From positions 1 through 12,696 of the forward strand of contig CAJWXO010000028.1 of NCBI GenBank assembly GCA_913049755.1: 12,696 nucleotides of DNA, read 5' to 3'. The notes under the pieces were generated by a model. The model saw only the letters and a program-made list of their open reading frames with translations. It ran no database searches and was not told the origin of the DNA. The translations under genes were made by a program, and so were the position numbers. Positions 1 to 6,903 of this stretch are shown piece by piece. Origin of the DNA: an uncultured Cryomorphaceae bacterium (lineage in GTDB: Bacteria; Bacteroidota; Bacteroidia; Flavobacteriales; Schleiferiaceae). Within the stretch, counting starts at the first letter, position 1. Each line of letters starts with the position of its first letter.

Positions 1-21
1 AATAGATGAGTTGGAATAAGC

Positions 22-50
22 ACAACCAGAGGTTCTTCGGTTGTATTTTT
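22..50 (+). terminator. Probable intrinsic terminator of an upstream + strand gene
   Basis: ACAACC (22-27) pairs with GGTTGT (39-44). The stem can extend inward as GAG (29-31) with TTC (36-38), leaving A28 bulged and a 4-nt loop. A short T run (46-50) follows. All three + frames carry a stop codon within positions 3-19 (TAG at 3, TGA at 7, TAA at 17), so any gene entering from the left on this strand must end just before the hairpin. The T run overlaps a possible -7 promoter box, so its role as terminator is not exclusive. Confidence 0.5.
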
Positions 51-51
51 G
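44..51 (+). promoter_or_regulatory. Candidate Bacteroidota -7 box upstream of the acyl-CoA dehydrogenase gene
   Basis: TATTTTTG matches the Bacteroidota -7 consensus TAnnTTTG exactly. It would place the transcript start near 56-58, about 25 nt before the ATG at 83. No convincing TTTG lies 19-21 nt upstream, and the box is built from the T run of the terminator hairpin, so it may be a coincidence. Confidence 0.25.
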
Positions 52-82
52 TCATAAAACAAGAATACAACCCAATTTTACT

Positions 83-1237
83 ATGAATTTTGAATTGACT
101 GAAGAGCATCTGATGATACGCGACACCGCAAGGTCGTTTGCTCAAAATGAATTATTACCTGGAGTAGTAGAACGTGATAATGAACAGAAATTCCCTGCTG
201 ACGGTGTTCAGAAAATGGCGGAATTGGGCTTCCTTGGGATGATGACAAGCCCAAAATACCTTGGCGGCGGAATGGACACTGTGTCATATGTTTTGGCCAT
301 GGAAGAGATTTCCAAGTACGATGCTTCCTCTGCGGTGATCATGAGTGTCAACAATTCTTTAGTTTGTTGGGGTATAGAAACGTACGGAACTGAAGATCAA
401 AAAATGAAATATCTCACTAGACTCGCGTCAGGAGAAGTCATTGGGGCATTTTGCTTGAGTGAGCCCGAAGCAGGCAGCGATGCAACTAGTCAAAAAACTA
501 CGGCTATGGATATGGGAGATCATTATTTGTTGAACGGAACAAAGAATTGGATCACAAACGGTTCGAGTGCTTCAATTTATCTTGTTATTGCTCAAACTGA
601 TGTTTCAAAGGGTCATAGAGGTATTAACTGCTTGATTGTCGAAAAGGAAATGCCAGGTTTTCAGATCGGAAAAAAAGAAGATAAATTGGGAATTCGCGGA
701 AGCGATACTCATTCATTGATGTTTACGGATGTAAAAGTCCCTAAAGAAAATAGAGTGGGAGATGAGGGTTTTGGATTCAAGTTTGCAATGAAAACATTGT
801 CAGGGGGTAGAATTGGAATTGCAGCTCAAGCTTTAGGAATAGCATCTGGCGCATTAGAGATTTCTGCAAAGTATGCTACAGAAAGGAAATCATTCAATAA
901 AATAATTGGAGATCATCAAGCCATCGCCTTTAAGCTCGCAGACATGGCGACAAAAGTAGAAGCTGCAAGGTTTTTAGTTTTAAAGGCAGCTTGGTTAAAA
1001 GATCAAGGATTGCCTTACGTGAAAGAATCAGCAATGGCTAAATTATATGCATCTGAGGTTGCTATGGAGGTTTCAGTTGAGGCCGTTCAAATACATGGAG
1101 GGTATGGTTTTGTAAAAGAATATCACGTGGAAAGACTCATGCGAGATGCTAAAATCACCCAAATTTATGAGGGCACATCTGAAATTCAACGAATGGTAAT
1201 TTCACGTGCTATTTTAGACGAGGCGAAGGAGAAATAA
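83..1237 (+). CDS. Acyl-CoA dehydrogenase (short-chain/butyryl-CoA type)
   Basis: A 384-residue flavoprotein that would oxidise an acyl-CoA to the trans-2-enoyl-CoA, passing electrons to electron-transferring flavoprotein. The length is typical of the family. Visible landmarks are the helical N-terminal domain, the FAD/substrate signature FCLSEPEAGSDA (residues 123-134), KNWITNG (154-160) in the beta domain, and the C-terminal IYEGTSEIQ. In that last motif Glu363 sits where the catalytic base of short-chain and butyryl-CoA dehydrogenases is found. The frame is open upstream to a TTG at 41, but that extension falls inside the terminator hairpin and lacks family similarity, so I take the ATG at 83. 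The gene stands alone, with a terminator before it and a convergent gene after it. The exact substrate (butyryl, branched-chain or glutaryl type) cannot be fixed from the sequence. Confidence 0.93.
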   Translation: MNFELTEEHLMIRDTARSFAQNELLPGVVERDNEQKFPADGVQKMAELGFLGMMTSPKYLGGGMDTVSYVLAMEEISKYDASSAVIMSVNNSLVCWGIETYGTEDQKMKYLTRLASGEVIGAFCLSEPEAGSDATSQKTTAMDMGDHYLLNGTKNWITNGSSASIYLVIAQTDVSKGHRGINCLIVEKEMPGFQIGKKEDKLGIRGSDTHSLMFTDVKVPKENRVGDEGFGFKFAMKTLSGGRIGIAAQALGIASGALEISAKYATERKSFNKIIGDHQAIAFKLADMATKVEAARFLVLKAAWLKDQGLPYVKESAMAKLYASEVAMEVSVEAVQIHGGYGFVKEYHVERLMRDAKITQIYEGTSEIQRMVISRAILDEAKEK

Positions 1238-1241
1238 TTAA

Positions 1242-1261
1242 AAAAAAGTTTCTACTTTTTT
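1242..1261. terminator. Small AT-rich hairpin between convergent genes, possible bidirectional terminator
   Basis: AAAAAAGT (1242-1249) and ACTTTTTT (1254-1261) form an 8-bp perfect stem around a TTCT loop. It fills the 14-nt gap between the convergent acyl-CoA dehydrogenase and OmpH-like genes and overlaps the latter's stop codon. The symmetry gives a T run in both directions, but only one stem pair is G-C, so the stem would be weak. Confidence 0.35.
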
Positions 1262-1809
1262 GAATCAGGTAGGGCTAGCTCATTTAAATAGCTGGCAAGT
1301 TCGGTTGTCAGGTCCATGGTTTCCTTTGCATAAAGAAGATTGGACTCATAAATAAAAACAAGGTCTAAGTCCATTTCAGACTTCATTTTTTCTATTGCCT
1401 TGTCAACTTGTATTTTAACAATATTATTCATTGCTATTTCTTCTTGCTGTAATTCCCCAGATCTTTGCTGCTCAAGAGCTTGATATTGCTGTTGAATCCT
1501 TTGAAAATCCATTTGTGCTCTTTCAAGCTCAATCTTTGATAAACTAGGTGCGGCTTGCTGAAGCACTTCGTATTCAGTTTGAATATTTTGTTGACTTCTA
1601 ATGAGTTCAGCTTCCATTTTTTTAGCCTTGGCCTCAATTTCTTCTACTAATTCACCGTGATAGTCATATAATTGAGTTAAGCTATCTAGGCGAACAAAGC
1701 CAATTTTCATGCCATCTCCACTTGTTTCAATTGAATTTTGAACCGGTGCGTTACAAGATGCAAATAATAGTAAAAATGAGCTTGCGATTATCGAATTAAG
1801 TTTTTTCAT
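1252..1809 (-). CDS. OmpH/Skp-like lipoprotein
   Basis: A 185-residue protein. Residues 1-18 are a signal peptide (Lys2-Lys3, then a hydrophobic stretch) ending in FASC, so Cys19 would be lipidated. The mature part opens with IGFVRLDSL (about 36-44), the typical first strand of OmpH/Skp chaperones. A long Glu/Gln/Lys-rich helical region follows (about 55-135), then a C-terminal strand and helix, matching the tentacle-and-core plan of Skp. Skp proteins hold unfolded outer-membrane proteins in the periplasm. A lipid-anchored version would act at the membrane face. I chose the ATG at 1809 because it starts directly at the signal peptide; a TTG at 1827 would add six residues overlapping the preceding gene. 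It begins 14 nt after the hutU stop and is probably co-transcribed with it. The client protein is unknown. Confidence 0.8.
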   Translation of the reverse strand: MKKLNSIIASSFLLLFASCNAPVQNSIETSGDGMKIGFVRLDSLTQLYDYHGELVEEIEAKAKKMEAELIRSQQNIQTEYEVLQQAAPSLSKIELERAQMDFQRIQQQYQALEQQRSGELQQEEIAMNNIVKIQVDKAIEKMKSEMDLDLVFIYESNLLYAKETMDLTTELASYLNELALPDSKK

Positions 1810-1823
1810 GTTGACGAAATTAA

Positions 1824-3830
1824 TCAAAAGTGTTCAGCTATAGTAGAATTTATTAAATCATCTTTTGCAATGCTTGGTATTGTTACCCTAAGAGATGACT
1901 CTCTCTGCATTTCTCTTTCGATTGCTATTAATGCTTCAGGGTTTCTAGCCCATGCCCGTCTTGCTATTCCATTATTAACATCATAAAAAAGCATAGATTT
2001 TAATTTTCTTTGTGCTTCATCACTACCATCTAGTAACATTCCAAAGCCTCCATTTATTACTTCACCCCATCCAACACCTCCGCCGTTATGAAGGCTAACC
2101 CAAGTTGCTCCTCGAAATGAATCACCAATGGCATTATGAACCGCCATGTCAGCAGTGAATTTTGAACCATCATAAATATTAGATGTCTCTCTATATGGCG
2201 AATCAGTACCGCTTACATCATGGTGATCTCTACCTATGATTATTGGACCAATTTCACCTTTTTGGACTGCACTATTGAATGCCTCTGCAATAGCTATTCG
2301 TCCTATGCTGTCTGCGTAAAGTATTCGAGCTTTTGAACCAACGACTAGCTCATTATCATCTGCACTCTCTATCCATTTTAAATTGTCCTCCATTTGCATC
2401 TTAATATTTTCAGGTGCTCTCAAAAGCAATTTTCTTATCACATTTGCGGCTATTTTATCTGTTGCAACTAAATCCTCTTTTTTAGCACTCGAGCAGACCC
2501 ATCTAAAAGGCCCAAAACCAAAATCAAAACACAATGGTCCTAATATATCTTGCACGTAGCTCGGATATGAAAAGTCAACTCCATTTTTTGCCAAAACATC
2601 GGCTCCAGCCCTACTTGATTCTAATAAAAATGCATTGCCATAATCAAAGAAATACATTCCTTTTGAGTGAAGGTGATTGATTGCTGATATATGTTTTCTA
2701 AGGGTTGATTCTACTTCCATTCTGAACTTCTCGGGGTTGGATACCATTAGTTCGTTTGCCTGCTCATAGCTGTACCCTTGAGGGTAATAGCCCCCGGCCC
2801 AGGGGTTATGTAAGGATGTTTGATCTGACCCCAGATCTACAGAGACATTTCGCTTAACTAAAGCTTCCCATAAGTCTACTATGTTTCCTAAAAAAGCAAT
2901 GGATTTATTTCCTTTTTTTGCTTGGGATTCTAGAGCAGAACTAATAGCAGTATTTACTTCGTAATGAATTTCATCTACCCATCCTTGACTTTGCCTTTTT
3001 AATGCTGCAGTTTTATTTATTTCTGCTGTAATACTTACCATTCCAGCGATGGATGCTGCTTTTGGTTGGGCACCGCTCATGCCTCCTAATCCAGCTGTGA
3101 CAAAAATTTTACCTTCAAGTTTTCCGTCAGTGAATTTTCTAGCGGCATTCATGAGAGTAATTGTTGTTCCATGAACAATTCCTTGAGGGCCGATATACAT
3201 ATAACTTCCTGCTGTCATTTGTCCATATTGAGTAACTCCCATTGCATTATATTTCTCAAGGTCTATTGGCTTTGAATGGTTTGGAATCATCATTCCATTT
3301 GTAACCACTACTCGTGGGGCTTGATTGCTTGATGGAAAAAGACCTTGGGGGTGACCACTATGAATATGAAGGGTCTGTTCGGAATCCATTTCGGCCAAAT
3401 ATTTCATCGTCAACAGATATTGAGCCCAATTTTGAAATACAGCACCATTTCCCCCGTAAGTAATAAGCTCATGAGGATGTTGAGCAACAGCTGGGTCTAA
3501 ATTGTTTTGAATCATTAGCATTAGAGAAGCTGCTTGATCGCAATTCGAAGGATAACTTTTCAAAGGGCGTGCAAACATTTTATATCTTGGACGATACCGG
3601 TACATATAAATTCTTCCAAATCTCTTTAATTCAAGTGCGAATTCACTAGCTAGTTCTGAATGATATTTAACATCAAAGTATCTCAAAGCATTCTTTAAAG
3701 CAAGTTGTTTTTCGTGCTGATCTAAGACATCTTTTCTACGGGGAGCATGCGACATAAGCGGATCGTGACCAGGGTGCTCAGGTAAATAATTTGGAATTCC
3801 CGTTAAAATATCCTGTTGAAATTCATTCAT
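1824..3830 (-). CDS. hutU: Urocanate hydratase (urocanase), long form
   Basis: A 668-residue cytosolic enzyme that hydrates urocanate to 4-imidazolone-5-propanoate, the second step of histidine degradation, using tightly bound NAD+ as an electrophile. Family landmarks in order are YGGNGAVFQNW (125-135), VTAGLGGMSGAQ (244-255, dinucleotide-binding region), GFGPFRWVCSS (438-448), which corresponds to the urocanase signature with its conserved Cys (Cys446), and HNGGGVGWGE (581-590). At 668 residues it is longer than the roughly 555-residue HutU of Pseudomonas or Bacillus and resembles the animal-type and Bacteroidota long form. The start ATG overlaps the end of the DUF5522-like gene by 8 nt, suggesting translational coupling. 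No hutH, hutI or formiminoglutamate-handling gene is in the window, so the rest of the pathway must lie elsewhere. Confidence 0.95.
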   Translation of the reverse strand: MNEFQQDILTGIPNYLPEHPGHDPLMSHAPRRKDVLDQHEKQLALKNALRYFDVKYHSELASEFALELKRFGRIYMYRYRPRYKMFARPLKSYPSNCDQAASLMLMIQNNLDPAVAQHPHELITYGGNGAVFQNWAQYLLTMKYLAEMDSEQTLHIHSGHPQGLFPSSNQAPRVVVTNGMMIPNHSKPIDLEKYNAMGVTQYGQMTAGSYMYIGPQGIVHGTTITLMNAARKFTDGKLEGKIFVTAGLGGMSGAQPKAASIAGMVSITAEINKTAALKRQSQGWVDEIHYEVNTAISSALESQAKKGNKSIAFLGNIVDLWEALVKRNVSVDLGSDQTSLHNPWAGGYYPQGYSYEQANELMVSNPEKFRMEVESTLRKHISAINHLHSKGMYFFDYGNAFLLESSRAGADVLAKNGVDFSYPSYVQDILGPLCFDFGFGPFRWVCSSAKKEDLVATDKIAANVIRKLLLRAPENIKMQMEDNLKWIESADDNELVVGSKARILYADSIGRIAIAEAFNSAVQKGEIGPIIIGRDHHDVSGTDSPYRETSNIYDGSKFTADMAVHNAIGDSFRGATWVSLHNGGGVGWGEVINGGFGMLLDGSDEAQRKLKSMLFYDVNNGIARRAWARNPEALIAIEREMQRESSLRVTIPSIAKDDLINSTIAEHF

Positions 3831-3999
3831 TACTTTCAGCTTTTAATTGATTCGCATCATTTTTATAGGGACAATGTTTACAGCCACTATTACAACAATA
3901 ACCTCTTTTAAGGTGATGTTGTTCAGTGAAAACCATTAGGCCTTCAGAATTCAAATAGTAGTCTTCTGAATTGAAGTCATTCATTTTTTCTAAAGACAT
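3823..3999 (-). CDS. DUF5522-like small Cys-rich protein
   Basis: A 58-residue protein starting MSLEKMNDF and ending AESNE. The core is EGLMVFTEQHHLKRG (about 19-33), then YCCNSGCKHCPY (34-45). Four cysteines (35, 36, 40, 43) and His42 sit within nine residues, the pattern I associate with the DUF5522 family. Such clustering suggests metal or Fe-S binding, which is an inference. Its function is unknown. The stop codon (3823-3825) lies inside the hutU coding region and the two genes share 8 nt in different frames, so they should be translated from one message. An in-frame ATG five codons in could be the true start. It is far too regular, conserved-looking and well placed to be a chance frame. 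Confidence 0.8.
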   Translation of the reverse strand: MSLEKMNDFNSEDYYLNSEGLMVFTEQHHLKRGYCCNSGCKHCPYKNDANQLKAESNE

Positions 4000-4070
4000 T
4001 TTTGGATACTCTTATTTTCAAGGGTTTAAAGATATAATTAAATCAATATCTTGAGCCTAGAAATCTATTT
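4000..4070. promoter_or_regulatory. Divergent intergenic region, presumed promoters for the hutU unit and the glucosaminidase gene
   Basis: This 71-bp AT-rich gap separates the divergent DUF5522-like and GH73 genes, so both promoters should lie here or just inside the genes. On the minus strand TATCTTTA approximates the TAnnTTTG -7 box (last base differs), without a TTTG at the expected distance. I saw no good + strand match. The assignment therefore rests on gene layout rather than on sites. Confidence 0.3.
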
Positions 4071-4961
4071 ATGAAAGCAATATTTTCCCTCATATTTTTA
4101 AGCTATTTTTTTGGTCAAAGTCTTTTTGCTCAGCTATCAATTTCCCGATCGAATTATATTGATAAATACCACAAATTGGCAATTCGAGAAATGCATAAAT
4201 CAGGCATCCCTGCATCTATAACCTTGGCTCAAGGTATACTAGAGAGTGGCAACGGAAACAGTCGTTTAGCAAAGGATGGAAATAATCACTTTGGGATTAA
4301 GTGTCATGAAAACTGGGATGGAGAAACAATATATGCTGATGACGATTTAATTGATGAATGTTTTCGGGCATATCCTAAGCCAAAAAGAAGCTTCCGTGAT
4401 CATAGCTTATTTCTTACATCGAGAAGTAGATATGATTATTTATTTGTTTTAGACCCTCGGGATTTTAAGTCTTGGGCTATCGGTTTACAGGATGCTGGTT
4501 ATGCGACAAGCAAAGAGTATGCAGAGCGTTTGATTAATATTATTGAAAATGATAATTTATATAAGTTTGATAAGGCTGTAAAAAATTTAAAATCTAAAAG
4601 AAAAAAATATGATAATCGTCTCATGCAGAGCCCCAATGGGCCATTTTATATTGTCCTAAAAATAGATGAGACCATTGAGTCATTTGCAATAGAGAATGGT
4701 CTTTCATTGCATAGTTTACTTCGTTTTAATGATTTGATATTCTCTTCTCGGATCAATGCAGGAGACCGAATATATATTCAGAAAAAAAGAAAATCATTTT
4801 CTCGTAAACTCAGAGAATTTTCTACCCATAGATTAAGTGCAGATCAAAATGCCCATTTTGTCTCCCAATTATATTCAATTCAATTAGAGGTTTTGTATCG
4901 TCTCAATAATTGGTCAGTTGGATATCAGCCCAAAGAAGGAGACCTTATCAAATTAAAGTAG
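4071..4961 (+). CDS. Secreted GH73-type glucosaminidase with C-terminal LysM-like repeats
   Basis: A 296-residue exported murein hydrolase, expected to cut the N-acetylglucosaminyl bond in peptidoglycan during wall remodelling. Residues 1-20 are a signal peptide with likely cleavage after FGQSLFA. The catalytic domain spans about 28-165. It contains ASITLAQGILESGNGNSRLA (48-67), where Glu58 is the presumed general acid, then NNHFGIKC (71-78), FRAYPKPKRSFRDHS (98-112) and GYATSKEYAERL (143-154), all typical of the flagellar-lysozyme/glucosaminidase family. The C-terminal part has two weak LysM-like units: YIVLKIDETIESFAIENG onward (193-236) and HFVSQLYSIQLEVLYRLNNW onward (262-296), each ending in a GD-x-I hydrophobic strand. 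They are shorter and more divergent than standard LysM. The gene converges on the lipoprotein gene with a 6-nt gap. Confidence 0.87.
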   Translation: MKAIFSLIFLSYFFGQSLFAQLSISRSNYIDKYHKLAIREMHKSGIPASITLAQGILESGNGNSRLAKDGNNHFGIKCHENWDGETIYADDDLIDECFRAYPKPKRSFRDHSLFLTSRSRYDYLFVLDPRDFKSWAIGLQDAGYATSKEYAERLINIIENDNLYKFDKAVKNLKSKRKKYDNRLMQSPNGPFYIVLKIDETIESFAIENGLSLHSLLRFNDLIFSSRINAGDRIYIQKKRKSFSRKLREFSTHRLSADQNAHFVSQLYSIQLEVLYRLNNWSVGYQPKEGDLIKLK

Positions 4962-4967
4962 TCTTAT

Positions 4968-6305
4968 TTAATTACTTCGTCTAGAAGAAGAAGCACACCA
5001 GATTCCATTACCATTCAAAATTTGTAATGAAAGGCCTTGCCACTGACTTGGTATATCATCATTGTTATTGATTCTTGTATTTGACACCCACCAGGCATTG
5101 GCTTCAGCGGGTTGACTTTTAATCCATTTAATTGCCTCTTGGTATTGTTTTTCTTGAGCTTGTGTTCTTAAAATTCCAAGAAATGATGCGTAATGATTAA
5201 ACTGATTACTGTCAATTACTGAAACTAAAAATGGCCCAAAACTTTTCAAATAGTGATCGACTGATATATTAGTTATTTGATCAAAGTGTTTAATTTTAAA
5301 TTCATTTGAGTTCGTCCAATTGGGAACTATTAGTTTTTCGGATTTTGAGTAATAGACGTTGGCTTTCCAGGATTTGTTTCTACGTCCTTTAAAGCATAGC
5401 TCGCCAAATACTTGAGATGAGATAGTTTTGTCATTAAATGAAAACTTCGAATCAGATATAGTCCAAGCTCCCCAATTGAGCTCAGGAACCATCCATCTCC
5501 ATCCTGGAAAAGTAATTGGTGAGGAGTGTTTTAAAAAAATCAAGGAGGTCTCAGAGAGATCAAATTCATTAGAGATGGCAATGAAAGAGCTACTGTCTTC
5601 AGCTTCCCGAAAATTCCAAGAAAGACTTTTATTCTGTTCCAGCCGATATTTCAGAAGTCTATCATTTATTCGTTTATTTTTAAATAAAGGATAAAAGATT
5701 GATAGATTATCGTATTTATCACCACTGGAAAGAGTTATAAAATCATTATTTGACAATTTATTCGGAAGGTCTGTAAAGGATTTGTAGGAATCTTGACCTC
5801 CACCTTTTTCAATTTGTCTTATACTTTCTTCTGTTAGAATTGAAGATGTGCTCAATAATAGGTGGTTGGAGGTCCGACCTAGTGATATTGACTCAGTATT
5901 CCATATGGTCCCAACTGAGTATGAGCGCCGTTTAAGGTCTTTCTCTTTTGATAATTCGGATGGGTGCCAGGATTGAGCTGATGTTCTTGGAATGCTAATA
6001 AGCCAATGAAAATCTTTTGCCCCAATAGGGTGAAAACTAATCATGAAGTCGCCATTTAGATGATCTTCAATATTTCTCAGCAAAAATTGCAAGCTTTTTA
6101 GATTTGGTAATTGTTGTATTTCTATCAAAGAGAAATTTATTGATGATATATTATCTATTGAAGCCAAAACAATTGCATTCGCAGGAATAGGTTCGAGTTT
6201 ATTAATTCCTTTTGATTTATTTGTGCAATTTGTAATTATTAATGCAAACGCAATGATAAATAAAATTTTGAAGGACTCTTTGGGAATATTTCGGTCTTTA
6301 TCCAT
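4968..6305 (-). CDS. Uncharacterised lipoprotein candidate
   Basis: I do not recognise a characterised family. The 445-residue product has a hydrophobic N-terminal segment (about 12-25) ending in IITNC, so Cys27 could be lipidated. The Asn at -1 is atypical for a lipobox, leaving an uncleaved anchor as the alternative. The mature part starts with IPANAIVLASIDNI (about 40-53), recalling large Bacteroidota surface or periplasmic proteins of the DUF3352 kind that open with similar 'potential/usage' strands; this resemblance is weak. The rest is rich in Ser, Asn, Ile and Trp with no repeats or catalytic motif I can name, and looks beta-rich. It starts 4 nt after the rnhB stop (ATAA spacer), so it is the last gene of the GT4-rnhB unit. 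The compact spacing suggests co-expression rather than shared function. Confidence 0.75.
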   Translation of the reverse strand: MDKDRNIPKESFKILFIIAFALIITNCTNKSKGINKLEPIPANAIVLASIDNISSINFSLIEIQQLPNLKSLQFLLRNIEDHLNGDFMISFHPIGAKDFHWLISIPRTSAQSWHPSELSKEKDLKRRSYSVGTIWNTESISLGRTSNHLLLSTSSILTEESIRQIEKGGGQDSYKSFTDLPNKLSNNDFITLSSGDKYDNLSIFYPLFKNKRINDRLLKYRLEQNKSLSWNFREAEDSSSFIAISNEFDLSETSLIFLKHSSPITFPGWRWMVPELNWGAWTISDSKFSFNDKTISSQVFGELCFKGRRNKSWKANVYYSKSEKLIVPNWTNSNEFKIKHFDQITNISVDHYLKSFGPFLVSVIDSNQFNHYASFLGILRTQAQEKQYQEAIKWIKSQPAEANAWWVSNTRINNNDDIPSQWQGLSLQILNGNGIWCASSSRRSN

Positions 6306-6309
6306 TTAT

Positions 6310-6903
6310 TTAAAAATCCAATTTTATCTGCGGATTTTGCCATTTAAAACTTTTCCGATGAATTTCTGACAAGCCATATTTCAACATGGCTATCCTATGA
6401 TTTCTGCTAGGGTAACCTTTGTTAGCGTTCCATTTATATTGGGGATTTTCTAGATGAGCTTCTAGCATAATTTGATCACGATATGTTTTTGCAAATATAC
6501 TTGCAGCGGATATTGCTTGAAATCGAGCATCTCCTTTTATTTCACAACGGTGAGTTATATTGAGGTATGGTTTGAATCTATTGCCATCAATTAAGAGCAT
6601 ATTGGGCTGAGGTAGTAATTGATCAATGGCTCTATGCATGGCTAAAAAAGTTGCTTGTAGGATATTCACTTTATCTATTTCTTCAGAGCTGGAAACTCCA
6701 ATTGCCCAGCTCCCTTTGGGCAGTATTTCCTCAAGTCTTTTTCTTAAAGAAGCCCTTGTATTGTGGTTCAACTTTTTAGAATCAGTAAGACCTTTTAGTT
6801 TAAATCCTTCAGGCCAAATGACTGCACTCGCAACCACAGGGCCAGCAAGGCAACCTCTCCCAGCTTCATCTACTCCAGCGGTTAGTAGCTGTTTACTTTC
6901 CAT
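6310..6903 (-). CDS. rnhB: Ribonuclease HII
   Basis: A 197-residue cytosolic endonuclease that cuts RNA in RNA/DNA hybrids and removes single ribonucleotides misincorporated in DNA. The N-terminal signature AGVDEAGRGCLAGPVV (9-24) supplies Asp12 and Glu13. LLIDGNRF (103-110) supplies Asp106 and KGDARFQAISAASIFAK (123-139) supplies Asp125, completing the expected DEDD metal-binding set. The C-terminal NKGYPSRNHRIAM is also typical of the family. Length is normal for bacterial RNase HII. The ATG lies within the end of the GT4 gene (11-nt overlap), so it is translated from the same message as a polysaccharide gene. That is an unusual but not meaningful-looking partnership for a housekeeping enzyme. 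Confidence 0.96.
   Translation of the reverse strand: MESKQLLTAGVDEAGRGCLAGPVVASAVIWPEGFKLKGLTDSKKLNHNTRASLRKRLEEILPKGSWAIGVSSSEEIDKVNILQATFLAMHRAIDQLLPQPNMLLIDGNRFKPYLNITHRCEIKGDARFQAISAASIFAKTYRDQIMLEAHLENPQYKWNANKGYPSRNHRIAMLKYGLSEIHRKSFKWQNPQIKLDF

Noticed and set aside
41..82. TTG-initiated N-terminal extension of the acyl-CoA dehydrogenase
   Set aside because: It runs through the terminator hairpin and adds residues without family character; the ATG at 83 begins the standard acyl-CoA dehydrogenase N terminus.
4951..4973. Inverted repeat AATTAAA/TTTAATT at the junction of the convergent glucosaminidase and lipoprotein genes
   Set aside because: All seven pairs are A-T with a 9-nt loop and no clear T run, too weak to call a terminator.
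5428..5694. 88-codon + strand frame opposite the lipoprotein gene
   Set aside because: It is antisense to a longer, better-supported gene, has no recognisable motif and no promoter.
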